DNA of 64,000 bases, taken from assembly GCF_022878925.1 (NCBI RefSeq), contig NZ_CP084626.1:744001-808000 (forward strand). The letters run 5' to 3'. Shown piece by piece: positions 12,567-22,183 of the stretch (positions are counted from its first letter, which is position 1; the number at the start of each line of letters is the position of its first letter). The DNA is from Caballeronia sp. TF1N1. GTDB lineage: Bacteria; Pseudomonadota; Gammaproteobacteria; Burkholderiales; Burkholderiaceae. Under the pieces are notes generated by a model. That model made no database searches, had not been told where the DNA came from, and saw only the letters and a list, made by a program, of their open reading frames with translations. Both the position numbers and the translations under genes were made by a program.

Positions 12567-12944
12567 TCAAGTCGTGCATCGCGCCACATCGAACCTCAGT
12601 TCGGGCTCCGGCAACCCGCTGTAGTCATCCACGGATCGCTGCACCTTCACCTCTGTTCCATACGCGGATGGCGTCAAGGTCACGAGCCACGCGTTCGGTC
12701 CGACGACGAGCTCCGTCGTTCCTTGATTGCGCACCGTCTGCACCGAAGGCAACCTGCCTTCGAGACAGCCCGATATATCCGACGCACGCCGCGCCGATGA
12801 AACATGAATCACGGGCTTCGACGCTCTCAGCTCCGGGCCACTCGTCGAACTGCAGGCAGCCAGCACGGACAAGACCGCGGTAACGGTACAAACGGCATAG
12901 ACGGAATAAACGGCACGAGCAGCATTCAGGCGATGCAGGTTCAT
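12567..12944 (-). CDS. Small putative lipoprotein of unknown function
   Basis: The 125-residue product has a hydrophobic N-terminal segment ending in the lipobox LAAC (Cys near residue 31), so it is probably lipid-anchored. The mature part has two further cysteines (SGCLEG and the terminal RCTT). These may form a disulphide. I recognise no family. It stands alone, convergent with tRNA-Ser. Confidence 0.72.
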   Translation of the reverse strand: MNLHRLNAARAVYSVYAVCTVTAVLSVLAACSSTSGPELRASKPVIHVSSARRASDISGCLEGRLPSVQTVRNQGTTELVVGPNAWLVTLTPSAYGTEVKVQRSVDDYSGLPEPELRFDVARCTT

Positions 12945-13188
12945 ATCTTCAGGCTCGGGTTCTCAAGTGCGAATGCGGGTCACTAGACCACAATCGCGCA
13001 TCGATCACAAGACCGCATGGCACGATCGCAAACGCCCGGTGTCGCCACGAAACGCAGCACGCATGCGCCTTTCCAAAGAGAGAGGGCCGCACGAGAGTGC
13101 TATCATCGGCCCCAATGTCCTCGTGCACGGCGCGCCCCAAGCGGCGTTTCTCGCGCCACGCACGCAGGCGCGACGAACACATCTGCCA

Positions 13189-13971
13189 ATGGCCATTACG
13201 CTCAAGACACCCGCTGACATCGAGAAGTTACGCATCTCCGGCCGCATGGCCGCCGAAGTCCTCGCCATGATCGGGGAACACGTGCGCCCCGGCGTCACCA
13301 CGGACGAACTCGACGCCATCTGCAACCGCTTCATCGTCGATGAACTGAAGGCCGTTCCGGCGAACGTCGGCTACATGGGCTTTCCGAAGACGGTCTGCAC
13401 GTCGGTGAATCATGTCGTCTGTCACGGTATTCCCGGCCCGAAAGAACTGAAAGACGGCGACATCATCAATATCGACGTGGCCATCATCAAGGACGGCTAC
13501 TTCGGCGACACGAGCCGCATGTACTACGCCGGCACGCCGAACAAGGAAGCGCGGCGCCTCACCGAAACGACCTACGAAGCCATGGTCGCGGGCATCCGCG
13601 AAGTGCGTCCGGGCGCGACGCTCGGCGACGTCGGCCACGCAATCCAGACGGTCGCGCACCGTGAAGGCTTTTCGGTGGTGCGCGAGTACTGCGGTCACGG
13701 CATCGGCCGCGTGTATCACGAAGATCCGCAAGTGCTGCATTACGGCCAGCGCGGCGCGGGTCTGCGGCTCAAGGCCGGCCTCGTCTTCACCATCGAGCCC
13801 ATGATCAACGCGGGCCGTCCCGCCACGCAGCAGTCGCGCGACGGCTGGACGGTGACCACGAAGGACCGCTCGCTGTCAGCGCAGTGGGAACACATGGTCG
13901 CGGTAACGGAAGACGGCTTCGAGTTGCTTACGCCCTGGCCGGATGGCGTAGGCGCCTACGCCGCGCCGTAA
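13189..13971 (+). CDS. map: Methionine aminopeptidase, type I
   Basis: The 260-residue enzyme removes N-terminal Met from nascent proteins. Metal ligands are visible in order: NIDVAIIKDGYFGDTSRMY (two Asp near residues 97 and 108), YCGHGIGR (His near 171), FTIEPMIN (Glu near 204) and QWEHMVAV (Glu near 235). I chose the ATG at 13189 (MAITLKTPADIEKL), because the open frame upstream has no family similarity. Burkholderiales normally have another map next to rpsB-tsf, so this stand-alone gene may be a second copy. Confidence 0.94.
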   Translation: MAITLKTPADIEKLRISGRMAAEVLAMIGEHVRPGVTTDELDAICNRFIVDELKAVPANVGYMGFPKTVCTSVNHVVCHGIPGPKELKDGDIINIDVAIIKDGYFGDTSRMYYAGTPNKEARRLTETTYEAMVAGIREVRPGATLGDVGHAIQTVAHREGFSVVREYCGHGIGRVYHEDPQVLHYGQRGAGLRLKAGLVFTIEPMINAGRPATQQSRDGWTVTTKDRSLSAQWEHMVAVTEDGFELLTPWPDGVGAYAAP

Positions 13972-14188
13972 AGAAGCGCGCGGGTACCGTTTGCGCGCGC
14001 CGTCATGGTGCGTAAGCGGCGAGAGCGCGTCTGCATGTGCGCTGTAAAGCACTATCCGAGAAGAAAGAATTGACGGGTACGCCCGTTCGGTTGAAGCTAC
14101 GCGAATGGCCCGAATACCGGAAAGGCCCGAGCGCCTTCGAGGCAGAGAAGCCAGAGAGCCAGAGAGAATTTGCCTGCATGAGCCCCGC

Positions 14189-14713
14189 ATGAGTCCCTCA
14201 CTGACCGTCAACCGAATCGCCTCGCAACAGGGCGCGGTATTGCGCGAGCTGCGCACGTCATCGCTGCGCGAAGCGCCCTATGCGTTCGGCGAGACGCTGG
14301 AAGATGCGCTGCGCGTCGAACCGCAATCGTTCGACGACACCGCCGCCGAGCACGCGCATTCGCCTCGCGTCGCGACCTTCCTGCTCTACACGGAAGGGCA
14401 TCCCTGCGGGCTCGTGCATGCGTATGTCGAGGAAGCCGGATCGGCGCGGGCCTTCGTGGCGGCGCTCTGGGTCGCGCCGGCAGTGCGCCATCTGCGTGGC
14501 GGCGAGTTGCTCGTGAACGCCGCGTCGCACTGGCTCGCGGCGCAGGGCGCATCGGAAGTGCATGCGTGGATCGCCGACGAAAACCGCACCGCAATGCGCT
14601 TCTACGAACGTCTGGGCTTCGGACCCACGGGCGATCGCCGTACGATGTCGTCGCACGAACAGGAGCACGAACTGCTCTACGTGCGCCACGTTCAGCGCGA
14701 GACCGGCGCGTAA
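14189..14713 (+). CDS. GNAT-family N-acetyltransferase
   Basis: The 174-residue product shows the GNAT fold: beta4-alpha3 around VAALWVAPAVRHLRGGELLVNAA (the usual Q/RxxGxG/A acetyl-CoA loop appears as RHLRGG) and the late motif NRTAMRFYERLGFGPTGDR. The substrate is unknown. The start at 14189 (MSPSLTVNRIASQ) is chosen over an upstream in-frame ATG because the added residues look non-coding; neither start has a strong ribosome-binding site. It precedes minC by 118 bases. Confidence 0.85.
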   Translation: MSPSLTVNRIASQQGAVLRELRTSSLREAPYAFGETLEDALRVEPQSFDDTAAEHAHSPRVATFLLYTEGHPCGLVHAYVEEAGSARAFVAALWVAPAVRHLRGGELLVNAASHWLAAQGASEVHAWIADENRTAMRFYERLGFGPTGDRRTMSSHEQEHELLYVRHVQRETGA

Positions 14714-14831
14714 GTCTCGCTTCACCCTTCCTTCGCGCGTACTCATCGTTTCCGATAGCTGAAACGGGCCGTAAAAAGTATGGCCGCGCGCCCACACGCC
14801 TGTAAAATACGCAAAAATTTTGGCCGTTCCT

Positions 14832-15614
14832 ATGTCGCTCAACAAAACGCCCTTCTTCGAACTGCGCAGCGGCTCCGTCGACACGCTCTACTTCGTCGTC
14901 AAGACTCCAGACCTCGATGCCCTGCGCACTGAACTCACGCGGCGCTTCGAGGCGACTCCCGAATTCTTCGCGGGCGACGTGGTCGCCATCGACGTGCGCC
15001 GGCTCGCCGAGAAAGCCGAAGGCGGCGAAGGCGAGCGCGTCTCGCTCGCGGAATTGGAGACGCTCCTGAAGAGCGTGCGCATGCGGCCCGTGGGCATCGT
15101 CGCGTTGCCGGTGCAGCGCTGGGCAATTCAATGGGCAAGCGAGGGCGGCTTGCCGGTCCTCGAAGCGCGCGACCGGCGTGGCGCGCCGAAGCCTTCGGTC
15201 GATGAGGCCAAGCCTAACGTCGAGGCCGCCGCGGCGATCGAAGCAGCAGTCGCCATCACGCCGCCGCCCGCGCTGCCGCAGCCGTCGACCATCATCGACC
15301 GGCCGTTGCGCTCGGGTCAGCAGGTCTACGCGAAGGGCGATCTCATCGTGCTCGGGCTTGTGTCGTACGGCGCCGAGGTGATCGCGGAAGGCAATATCCA
15401 TATCTATGCGCCATTGCGAGGCCGCGCGCTCGCAGGCGTGCACGGCAATCACGACGCGCGGATCTTCTGCACTTGTCTCGAACCGGAACTCATCTCCATC
15501 GCGGGAATCTACCGGACGACCGAGAATCCGCTCTCGCCCGATGTACAGAGCAAGCCGGTGCAAATCTGGCTGGACGAAGAAAAACTGATGATCGAACCGC
15601 TGCGGCTGACCTGA
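14832..15614 (+). CDS. minC: Septum site-determining protein MinC
   Basis: The 260-residue division inhibitor blocks FtsZ rings at the poles. The N-terminal FtsZ-binding domain spans about residues 1-105, an Ala/Pro-rich linker about 106-150, and the C-terminal beta-helix MinD-binding domain starts near [20 protein letters not shown] with the family pattern [27 protein letters not shown] at 14832 is used; a TTG four codons upstream is also open. It leads a minC-minD-minE operon. Confidence 0.96.
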   Translation: MSLNKTPFFELRSGSVDTLYFVVKTPDLDALRTELTRRFEATPEFFAGDVVAIDVRRLAEKAEGGEGERVSLAELETLLKSVRMRPVGIVALPVQRWAIQWASEGGLPVLEARDRRGAPKPSVDEAKPNVEAAAAIEAAVAITPPPALPQPSTIIDRPLRSGQQVYAKGDLIVLGLVSYGAEVIAEGNIHIYAPLRGRALAGVHGNHDARIFCTCLEPELISIAGIYRTTENPLSPDVQSKPVQIWLDEEKLMIEPLRLT

Positions 15615-15693
15615 CGCCGCGCGCCCGATGCCCCTTGGCGCGCGCTCGATTAAGGAACGCGACGGACCTATTTGACGAACACAAGGTACTTGT

Positions 15694-16509
15694 ATGGCAA
15701 AAATCATTGTGGTGACTTCGGGGAAGGGCGGCGTCGGCAAGACGACCACCAGCGCGAGCTTCGCATCGGCGCTCGCATTGCGCGGCCACAAGACGGCCGT
15801 GATCGACTTCGACGTCGGTCTGCGCAACCTCGACCTCATCATGGGTTGCGAACGCCGCGTGGTGTACGACCTCATCAATGTGATCCAGGGCGAGGCGAAC
15901 CTGCATCAGGCGCTCATCAAGGACAAGAAGCTCGAGAACCTTTACATCCTTCCGGCGTCTCAGACGCGTGACAAGGACGCGCTCACGCTCGAAGGCGTGG
16001 AGAAGGTGATCGACGAACTGAGCAAGATGGACTTCGAGTACATCATCTGCGACTCGCCGGCGGGTATCGAGTCGGGTGCGCTCATGGCCATGCACTTCGC
16101 GGACGAAGCGCTCATCGTGACGAACCCGGAAGTGTCGTCCGTGCGCGACTCGGACCGTATCCTCGGCATTCTCGCTTCGAAGACCAAGCGCGCGATCGAA
16201 GGCAAGGACCCGGTCAAGGAGCATCTGCTGATTACGCGCTACAACCCGAAGCGCGTCTCCGAAGGTGAGATGCTGTCGTTGAACGACATCCAGGAGATCT
16301 TGCGGATCGAGCTGATCGGCGTGATTCCGGAGTCGGAAGCGGTGCTGCATGCATCGAACCAGGGCTTGCCCGCGGTGCATCTGGACGGCACCGACGTTGC
16401 GGAATCGTACAAGGACGTGGTGTCGCGTTTTCTCGGCGAGGAAAAGGCGCTGCGCTTCACGGATTATCAAAAGCCAGGGCTGCTGCAACGTATCTTCGGC
16501 ACCAAGTAA
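15694..16509 (+). CDS. minD: Septum site-determining ATPase MinD
   Basis: The 271-residue membrane-cycling ATPase recruits MinC and is released by MinE. The deviant Walker A GKGGVGKTTTS is at residues 10-20, with DSPAGIE near 118 and an amphipathic C-terminal membrane-targeting helix ending LLQRIFGTK. It lies 79 bases after minC and nine bases before minE. Confidence 0.98.
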   Translation: MAKIIVVTSGKGGVGKTTTSASFASALALRGHKTAVIDFDVGLRNLDLIMGCERRVVYDLINVIQGEANLHQALIKDKKLENLYILPASQTRDKDALTLEGVEKVIDELSKMDFEYIICDSPAGIESGALMAMHFADEALIVTNPEVSSVRDSDRILGILASKTKRAIEGKDPVKEHLLITRYNPKRVSEGEMLSLNDIQEILRIELIGVIPESEAVLHASNQGLPAVHLDGTDVAESYKDVVSRFLGEEKALRFTDYQKPGLLQRIFGTK

Positions 16510-16518
16510 GGGGACGCA

Positions 16519-16773
16519 ATGTCGATTCTTTCGTTTTTGCTGGGCGAGAAGAAAAAGTCCGCTGCGGTCGCGAAGGAACGCTTGCAGTTGATCATTGCGC
16601 ACGAGCGCGCGGGTGGCAAAGCCGCCGCCGATTACCTGCCGGCGTTGCAACGGGAACTCGTTGCGGTGATTTCGAAGTACGTGAAGATTACTGACGACGA
16701 TATTCGAGTGAGCCTCGAACGTCAGGACGATCTCGAAGTGCTGGAAGTGAAGATCGAGATACCGCCGGCATAA
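16519..16773 (+). CDS. minE: Cell division topological specificity factor MinE
   Basis: The 84-residue protein drives the pole-to-pole oscillation of MinCD. The N-terminal membrane and MinD-binding segment [20 protein letters not shown] is followed by the dimerising topological domain ending [17 protein letters not shown] ribosome-binding site precedes the start. A terminator closes the operon. Confidence 0.97.
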   Translation: MSILSFLLGEKKKSAAVAKERLQLIIAHERAGGKAAADYLPALQRELVAVISKYVKITDDDIRVSLERQDDLEVLEVKIEIPPA

Positions 16774-16804
16774 CGCCGGACTTGTGTATCGAGATGAAGG
16801 TATG

Positions 16805-16834
16805 AAGCCAGGATCGGGCGATCCTGGCTTTTTT
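16805..16834 (+). terminator. Rho-independent terminator of minCDE
   Basis: AAGCCAGGATCG and CGATCCTGGCTT form a 12-bp inverted repeat followed by a T-run, 32 bases past the minE stop codon. Confidence 0.92.
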
Positions 16835-17041
16835 CATGGCGACGTTATCGTTTGCGCGCGGCTTCAAATGCGCGTGGCTTTCATCAATATTCGGTTGCAC
16901 TTCGGTCATCTCGTAATCAGACGTTTGTCTTCCTTTTGACCACGTCGCGCATTGAACGGACATCGGCAGCAAGGTTGCGTTGCCGACATGAAAATCCGCG
17001 CCACCCGGCGCGTTCAATGTCCTGGAATACGAGGTCCAAGC

Positions 17042-17350
17042 ATGAAAACTTCCGTTCGCCATTTGCTCGCTTCAACCGCGCTTATCGTCGCTGGCGCGCT
17101 CACCGTGACCGCGGCATCGGCCGAAATCGTGATCGTGGCGCCTAGCGCGCCGCCCGCGCCGCGCCATGAGCCGGTGCCGCCCGCACGCGCGGGTTACGTG
17201 TGGGATCAGGGTCACTGGAACTGGGAACACGGCCACTATGTCTGGGCGGGCGGCCATTGGGAAGCCGAGCACGTCGGCCACCACTGGGTGCCGGCCGTTT
17301 GGGTGGAAGATCACGGCCAGCATCGCTATGTGGCAGGGCACTGGGACTGA
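17042..17350 (+). CDS. Exported YXWGXW/WXXGXW-repeat protein
   Basis: The 102-residue product has a signal peptide (MKTSVRHLLASTALIVAGAL... cleavage near ASA) and a mature region dominated by aromatic repeats: YVWDQGHWNWEHGHYVWAGG, then GHWEAEH, GHHWVPAVWVEDHGQHRYVAGHWD. This matches the WXXGXW repeat family of small periplasmic or surface proteins of unknown function. Richness in His suggests metal binding, which is only an inference. It is convergent with the chloride-channel gene. Confidence 0.85.
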   Translation: MKTSVRHLLASTALIVAGALTVTAASAEIVIVAPSAPPAPRHEPVPPARAGYVWDQGHWNWEHGHYVWAGGHWEAEHVGHHWVPAVWVEDHGQHRYVAGHWD

Positions 17351-17367
17351 TCGGCGCGTAAGGCTGA

Positions 17368-18744
17368 TTACTTTTGCGGGGCCGCGTCTTTCTCGACGAC
17401 GGCCTCGTCTGCTTCCGGCACCTCGGGCGAGGCCGCCGGTTGTGGCAACGGCGCCATATAGCGCTCGGACAGCGCCTCGTATAAAGGCGGCGCGAACAAG
17501 CGCGACACGCGGCTCGACACCAGCGCGGTCGCCATCAGCGAGATGACGAGCGCGTGGCCGTTGATCATCTCCATCACGATGACGAACGCCGTAATCGGCG
17601 ATTGCGTCACGGCTGCGAGATAGCCGACCATCGCGAGCGTGATCATCATGGGCAGCGACATCTGTCCGAACAGCAGATGCAACACGTTGCCGAAGCCCGC
17701 GCCAATCGACAGCGACGGCGCGAAGATGCCGCCCGGAATGCCCGGCAGATACGAGCCGATCATCGAGATCATTTTCAATAGCGGGTAGAACACCGAAAGA
17801 TGTTCGCGGCCTTCGAGTAGACCGCGCGCTTCCGCATAGCCGCTGCCGAAGGTCGTGCCGCCCGACACGAGCCCGACGATCGCGATGACCAGTCCGCACA
17901 GCGCGGCGAACACGACCGGCCGCGACGCATGCAAATGCCGCAAGGGCGCGGGAATCCACCTCGACGTGTTCAGAAGGAGCCAGCAGAAGACGCCGCCCGC
18001 CATGCCCGTGACGACGGCGGTCACGATCACCGCGACGGCCAGCATGTTCGAAAAGTGCGTGCCGACGTCGATGGTGCCGAAATACGTGTAGTTGCCGTTG
18101 AGCCCGAGCGCCACGATCCCCGCGATGATGATGCCCGTGATCAGCACGCCGCTCGTGCGCACTTCGAAGCTGCGCGTGAGCTCCTCGATGGCGAAGACGA
18201 TGCCCGCGAGCGGCGTGTTGAACGCCGCCGACAGACCGGCCGCCGCACCTGCCAGCACGAGTTGCCGTTCGATCAGCGAGTTCGAGCGCGGGTAGAAGCG
18301 CCGCATGTTGAACATGAGCGCCGCGCCGACTTGCACGGTCGGACCTTCACGGCCGATGGTGAAGCCGCCCAGTATCGCGATGAACGATACGGCAATCTTG
18401 CTCGCGAGAATCCTGAGCGTAAGCAGCCGTCCGCCGGCTTCCGAAGTCGGACTGTTGAGTACGGCGATGACCTGCGGGATGCCGCTGCCTTCCGAGCCGC
18501 GAAAGAACCTGCGCGTGACGAAAACGCATAGCGCGGCGGCAGCCGGTGTGATGACGAGCGGCAGCCAGGCGTGCGCGGCGCGCGCATCGAGAAAAAGTCC
18601 GTAGCCCCAGTCGATCAGCCGCGCATAGTAGACGGCGATCAGTCCGACGGCGATTGCGCCAAGCCAGAAGATACCGTAGCGACGCCACAGGCCGCGTGTG
18701 CGTCGCGCGGTGCGAAGAGAAAGAGAACGTAGCGCTCGGATCAT
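17368..18744 (-). CDS. CLC-family chloride channel/antiporter
   Basis: The 458-residue membrane protein carries all three CLC filter motifs: GSEGSGIP, GREGPT and GGIFAPSLSIG. The gating Glu in GREGP and the internal proton Glu in FAIEEL are both present, so Cl-/H+ exchange is likelier than passive channel flow. About ten or more hydrophobic helices are visible from residue 24. The ATG at 18744 (MIRALRSLSLR) is chosen; the frame is open for 60 more codons upstream but that part is unlike the family. A cytoplasmic acidic tail ends the protein. Confidence 0.92.
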   Translation of the reverse strand: MIRALRSLSLRTARRTRGLWRRYGIFWLGAIAVGLIAVYYARLIDWGYGLFLDARAAHAWLPLVITPAAAALCVFVTRRFFRGSEGSGIPQVIAVLNSPTSEAGGRLLTLRILASKIAVSFIAILGGFTIGREGPTVQVGAALMFNMRRFYPRSNSLIERQLVLAGAAAGLSAAFNTPLAGIVFAIEELTRSFEVRTSGVLITGIIIAGIVALGLNGNYTYFGTIDVGTHFSNMLAVAVIVTAVVTGMAGGVFCWLLLNTSRWIPAPLRHLHASRPVVFAALCGLVIAIVGLVSGGTTFGSGYAEARGLLEGREHLSVFYPLLKMISMIGSYLPGIPGGIFAPSLSIGAGFGNVLHLLFGQMSLPMMITLAMVGYLAAVTQSPITAFVIVMEMINGHALVISLMATALVSSRVSRLFAPPLYEALSERYMAPLPQPAASPEVPEADEAVVEKDAAPQK

Positions 18745-19001
18745 GCGGTCGCTTCGGCCAAAGGGCAGAGTATAGCGAGCGTCCCAAGCATGCGGCAGGT
18801 TACGCCTGACGAAGCAGACCCCGGAGCCAGAAAAAAGAACAGGCGCGAGGCTTTCGCCAGGCGCCCAAGAAACGCTCCCGATAACGGGAGCGGAGAGGAG
18901 AAGGTTGCCGCGCATGCACGGCACTCCTGAAAAGACTTTTGCCCGTGACGAAAGTTCAATCGGCTTGAAAAATCTTGGTCAGTCGAAAACTGGACACGTT
19001 T

Positions 19002-19181
19002 TCAGCCGGTAAGCATCTCGAAAGCGATCACCGCGCCGATGGCTCCGATATTCGCAATGAGCGCCTCGCAAACGACGCCGCGCCATGTGAGCGGCCGGAA
19101 CTTCATCGCGAGGAGCAAGGCCGTCACCAAGGCCAGTGCGATGACCACGACGAGATGCGAACTCTGCAGATGAAAAGGCAT
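19002..19181 (-). CDS. Small two-helix membrane protein, 59 residues
   Basis: The frame starts MPFHLQSSHLVVVIALALV and ends FEMLTG. A perfect AGGAGG ribosome-binding site lies seven bases before the ATG. Two hydrophobic helices are visible: residues about 10-26 (ending LLLAM) and 37-57 (CEALIANIGAIGAVIAFEML), joined by a basic turn KFRPLTWRG. I recognise no family. It lies between the chloride transporter and the opgC gene, on the transporter's strand and about 260 bases upstream of the transporter's start. Confidence 0.72.
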   Translation of the reverse strand: MPFHLQSSHLVVVIALALVTALLLAMKFRPLTWRGVVCEALIANIGAIGAVIAFEMLTG

Positions 19182-19433
19182 TTCAGCCTCCTGTCGATTG
19201 AAACGGCATTTCTTCCCGCGACCGGCGTTTTATCGAGTATTAGGTATTGGCATAGTTACTGCAACACCCAACAAAATAGTCATTTTGCCGCCAGCTTCCC
19301 GACTGTCTTCAAGTGTTAATTTAAATACGCGTTGATTCAGGGAATTTTCTTTTAAGGCTAGGTACAAACCCCGTATGCGCGCGAACGCCATGTTGGCCGT
19401 GCGCCCGACCGCAGTGCGTGGAGCATTCGTCCA

Positions 19434-20585
19434 ATGAGTTCCCCGACCCAACGTTCTCTCGAAGTCGATTTCTTTCGAGGCGTCGTGCTACTCATTATCG
19501 CGGTCGACCATATATCGGGAAGCGTGCTGTCGCACTTTACGCTGCATCAATACGCGTTCTGCGATTCCGCGGAAGTATTCGTCTTCCTCGGCGGTTATGC
19601 GTCGGCGGCGGCATACACGGCGCTTGCGACTCGCCGTAGTGCACAAGCCGCCCGCCGACGCTTTTTCAAGCGCAGCTGGGAGATCTATCGCGCCTATCTG
19701 CTGACCGCGGTTCTCATGTTGATCGGCGGCGCATTGCTGATGCTACTCAAAATCGATTCGCCGATGCTGCGGTACACCGAATGGCCGACTTTCCTTGTGC
19801 GTCCGGTCGGGCTCTTGTTCGACATCACGACCTTGCGCCAGCAGCCGTATCTTTCGTCAGTCTTGCCGATGTACTCCATCTTCGCGCTCGCGGTGCCTTT
19901 CGTGGTTCCGCTCGCCGAGAGGAAGCCCGTTATCGCCATGTTCGGCAGTCTGCTCGTGTGGCTCGCCGCTCTTCCCTTGGCGCGCGCGCTGCCCTCGACC
20001 TACGCCGAAGCGTGGTCGTTCAATCCGTTCGCGTGGCAGCTCATGTTCGTGATGGGCATCCTTGCGCGCGTGCAGCCTGTCAGCAACGACTTCCACGCAA
20101 GCCGTACTGCGCGTTGGCTGACGTGCGGAGCAATCGCGATCGCACTGACCTTCGCATTCTTCAAGCTCTTCCTGGAAACGCAAGCGCCGCCGGGTTACCT
20201 CAAGCAGAACCTGGCGACGTTGCGTATCGTGAGTTTCGCGGCCGTTGCGTGGGTGATCGCACGCGCGGTCTACGCGGGATGGATCAAGGCGCTCGCAGCT
20301 AAATTGCCGGGCGTGGTGACCATCGGGCAGCAAGGGCTCGTGTGCTTCATCGCGGGCACGTGTGTGTCGCTCGTGCTGGATTCGGCGTTGCGCGCCATCG
20401 GCATGACGCACTATCAGTGGATTGGCGGTCTCGCCGCCGATGCGCTCGCTGTCGGCACGCTCCTATGGCTCGCGCACTTCTGGGCCGAGCGCAAGCGCAC
20501 GCGCGTCGAACGGGAACGCAAGCGCGTGCCGCTCATCAAGGGCCAGCCGGTGCCCGCACATGCCGTGAACCAGCGCGATCGTTGA
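19434..20585 (+). CDS. opgC: OpgC-family membrane protein
   Basis: The 383-residue protein has about ten membrane helices and opens RSLEVDFFRGVVLLIIAVDHI, the OpgC-type variant of the acyltransferase-3 start with the conserved Asp-His. In Rhodobacter and E. coli, OpgC adds succinyl groups to periplasmic glucans. Here opgGH are not in the window, so the modified molecule is inferred only from family. A basic cytoplasmic tail (KRTRVERERKRV) ends the protein. Confidence 0.85.
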   Translation: MSSPTQRSLEVDFFRGVVLLIIAVDHISGSVLSHFTLHQYAFCDSAEVFVFLGGYASAAAYTALATRRSAQAARRRFFKRSWEIYRAYLLTAVLMLIGGALLMLLKIDSPMLRYTEWPTFLVRPVGLLFDITTLRQQPYLSSVLPMYSIFALAVPFVVPLAERKPVIAMFGSLLVWLAALPLARALPSTYAEAWSFNPFAWQLMFVMGILARVQPVSNDFHASRTARWLTCGAIAIALTFAFFKLFLETQAPPGYLKQNLATLRIVSFAAVAWVIARAVYAGWIKALAAKLPGVVTIGQQGLVCFIAGTCVSLVLDSALRAIGMTHYQWIGGLAADALAVGTLLWLAHFWAERKRTRVERERKRVPLIKGQPVPAHAVNQRDR

Positions 20586-20619
20586 ACGCGCCGGTATCGT
20601 CATCGAAGTCATTCGAACG

Positions 20620-21924
20620 CTATTCAAGTGCGATGTCGCGCGTCTCGCGCATGCACAACACGGCGATGAGGCTCACCGCCGCCGCCGCCGATACGTACCC
20701 GCCGACCCACGACAGTCCGCCGCGATTTGCGAGCAATTGCGCGATATAAGGCGCGACCGATGCGCCCAGAATGCCACCCAAGTTGTACGCGACGCCCGCG
20801 CCGGTGTAGCGCACGCTCGTCGGGAACAGCTCGGGCAGGAGCGCGCCCATCGGCGCGAAAGTCACGCCCATCAAGAACAATTCAATGGTCAGAAAGAGCG
20901 CGACGTAGACCGTGTTGCCGCTGCCGAGCAGAGGCAGCATTGCGAAGCCGGAGAGGATCGCCGCGAGACAGCCGACGATCAACACGGGCCGTCTGCCGAA
21001 GCGGTCGCTGGCGATGGCCGAGATCGGCGTCGCAATTGCCATGAACAGCACGGCAAAACACAAGAGACCGAGGAATTTTTCGCGCGAGAAATGCAGCGTG
21101 GAGACGCCGTACGACAGCGAGAAGACCGTCGAGATGTAGAAGAGCGTGTAGCAGACGACCATCGCGAAGGCGCCGAGCAAGGTCGGCGCGAGATAACGGC
21201 CGAGCAGCGTGGCGATGGGAACGCGCACGCGCTCGTGACGCTCGACGGCCGTGCGGAATGCGGGCGTCTCCGCGATTTTCAGGCGCACGTAAAGCCCGAG
21301 CCCGACGAGCACCGCGCTCACGATGAACGGCACGCGCCAGCCCCAACTGCGGAACTGTTCGTCGGAGAGTGAGAGCGCAAGGCCGAAGAACAGGCCGTTG
21401 GAAGCAAGAAAGCCGATCGACGGCCCGAGCTGCGGGAACATGCCGAAGAGGCCTCGCTTGCCCTTGGGCGCGTATTCCGTTGCAAGCAGCGCCGCGCCGC
21501 CCCATTCGCCGCCGAGCCCGATGCCTTGCCCAAAGCGCAGGATGCACAGGAGCACGGGCGCGAGACTGCCGATGGAATCGTAGCCGGGCACGAAGCCGAT
21601 GAGCGTCGTTGAAATGCCCATGACGAGCAGCGACGCGACGAGCGTCGATTTGCGTCCGACGCGATCGCCGAAGTGCCCGAAGATGAACGAGCCGATAGGC
21701 CGCGCGACGAACGCAATGCCGAACGTGACGAAAGCCGAAAGCGCTTGCGCGGCCGGCGATCCGTGTGGAAAGAACACCGGCCCGATGACGAGCGCGGCGG
21801 CTGTCGCATAGACGTAGAAATCGTAGAACTCGATTGCGGTGCCGATGAAGCTCGCGAAGATCACGCGCGAGGTGCTTTGGGCGCCGTCGCCTGGCTTGGC
21901 GGCGGAAAGCGTGGGTGATGACAT
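20620..21924 (-). CDS. MHS-family MFS transporter (metabolite:H+ symporter)
   Basis: The 434-residue, 12-helix transporter starts its first helix with VIFASFIGTAIEFYDFYVYATAA, the typical MHS opening with conserved acidic residues. The helix 2-3 loop signature GHFGDRVGRKSTL is clear, with ASDRFGRRPVL as its counterpart in the second half. Relatives (ProP, ShiA, KgtP) import organic acids or betaines; this substrate is not identifiable. No catabolic neighbour helps. It is convergent with opgC. Confidence 0.88.
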   Translation of the reverse strand: MSSPTLSAAKPGDGAQSTSRVIFASFIGTAIEFYDFYVYATAAALVIGPVFFPHGSPAAQALSAFVTFGIAFVARPIGSFIFGHFGDRVGRKSTLVASLLVMGISTTLIGFVPGYDSIGSLAPVLLCILRFGQGIGLGGEWGGAALLATEYAPKGKRGLFGMFPQLGPSIGFLASNGLFFGLALSLSDEQFRSWGWRVPFIVSAVLVGLGLYVRLKIAETPAFRTAVERHERVRVPIATLLGRYLAPTLLGAFAMVVCYTLFYISTVFSLSYGVSTLHFSREKFLGLLCFAVLFMAIATPISAIASDRFGRRPVLIVGCLAAILSGFAMLPLLGSGNTVYVALFLTIELFLMGVTFAPMGALLPELFPTSVRYTGAGVAYNLGGILGASVAPYIAQLLANRGGLSWVGGYVSAAAAVSLIAVLCMRETRDIALE

Positions 21925-22183
21925 GGTGTCTCCGTTGTCGTGTCGCTTTTGTGGTGCTTATGGTGGCGCATTCCTGCTCGATGGGCGAGCAAGGCGTGAG
22001 AGCGCACGCAAGACGCTTGTTGGGGGTGGGCGGTAAAACGGTCGAGCGGCTCGCAGGAGTAGAGCGCGAACCGGACAAAGACTTTCAACGGACGCGAGGG
22101 GTAGGCGCGGTCTGAAAGCCATGCCGGAAGCGGGTCCGGCCGGGATGTCAAAAATTATAACGAGCGTGCCGCGAGAGCGCCAA

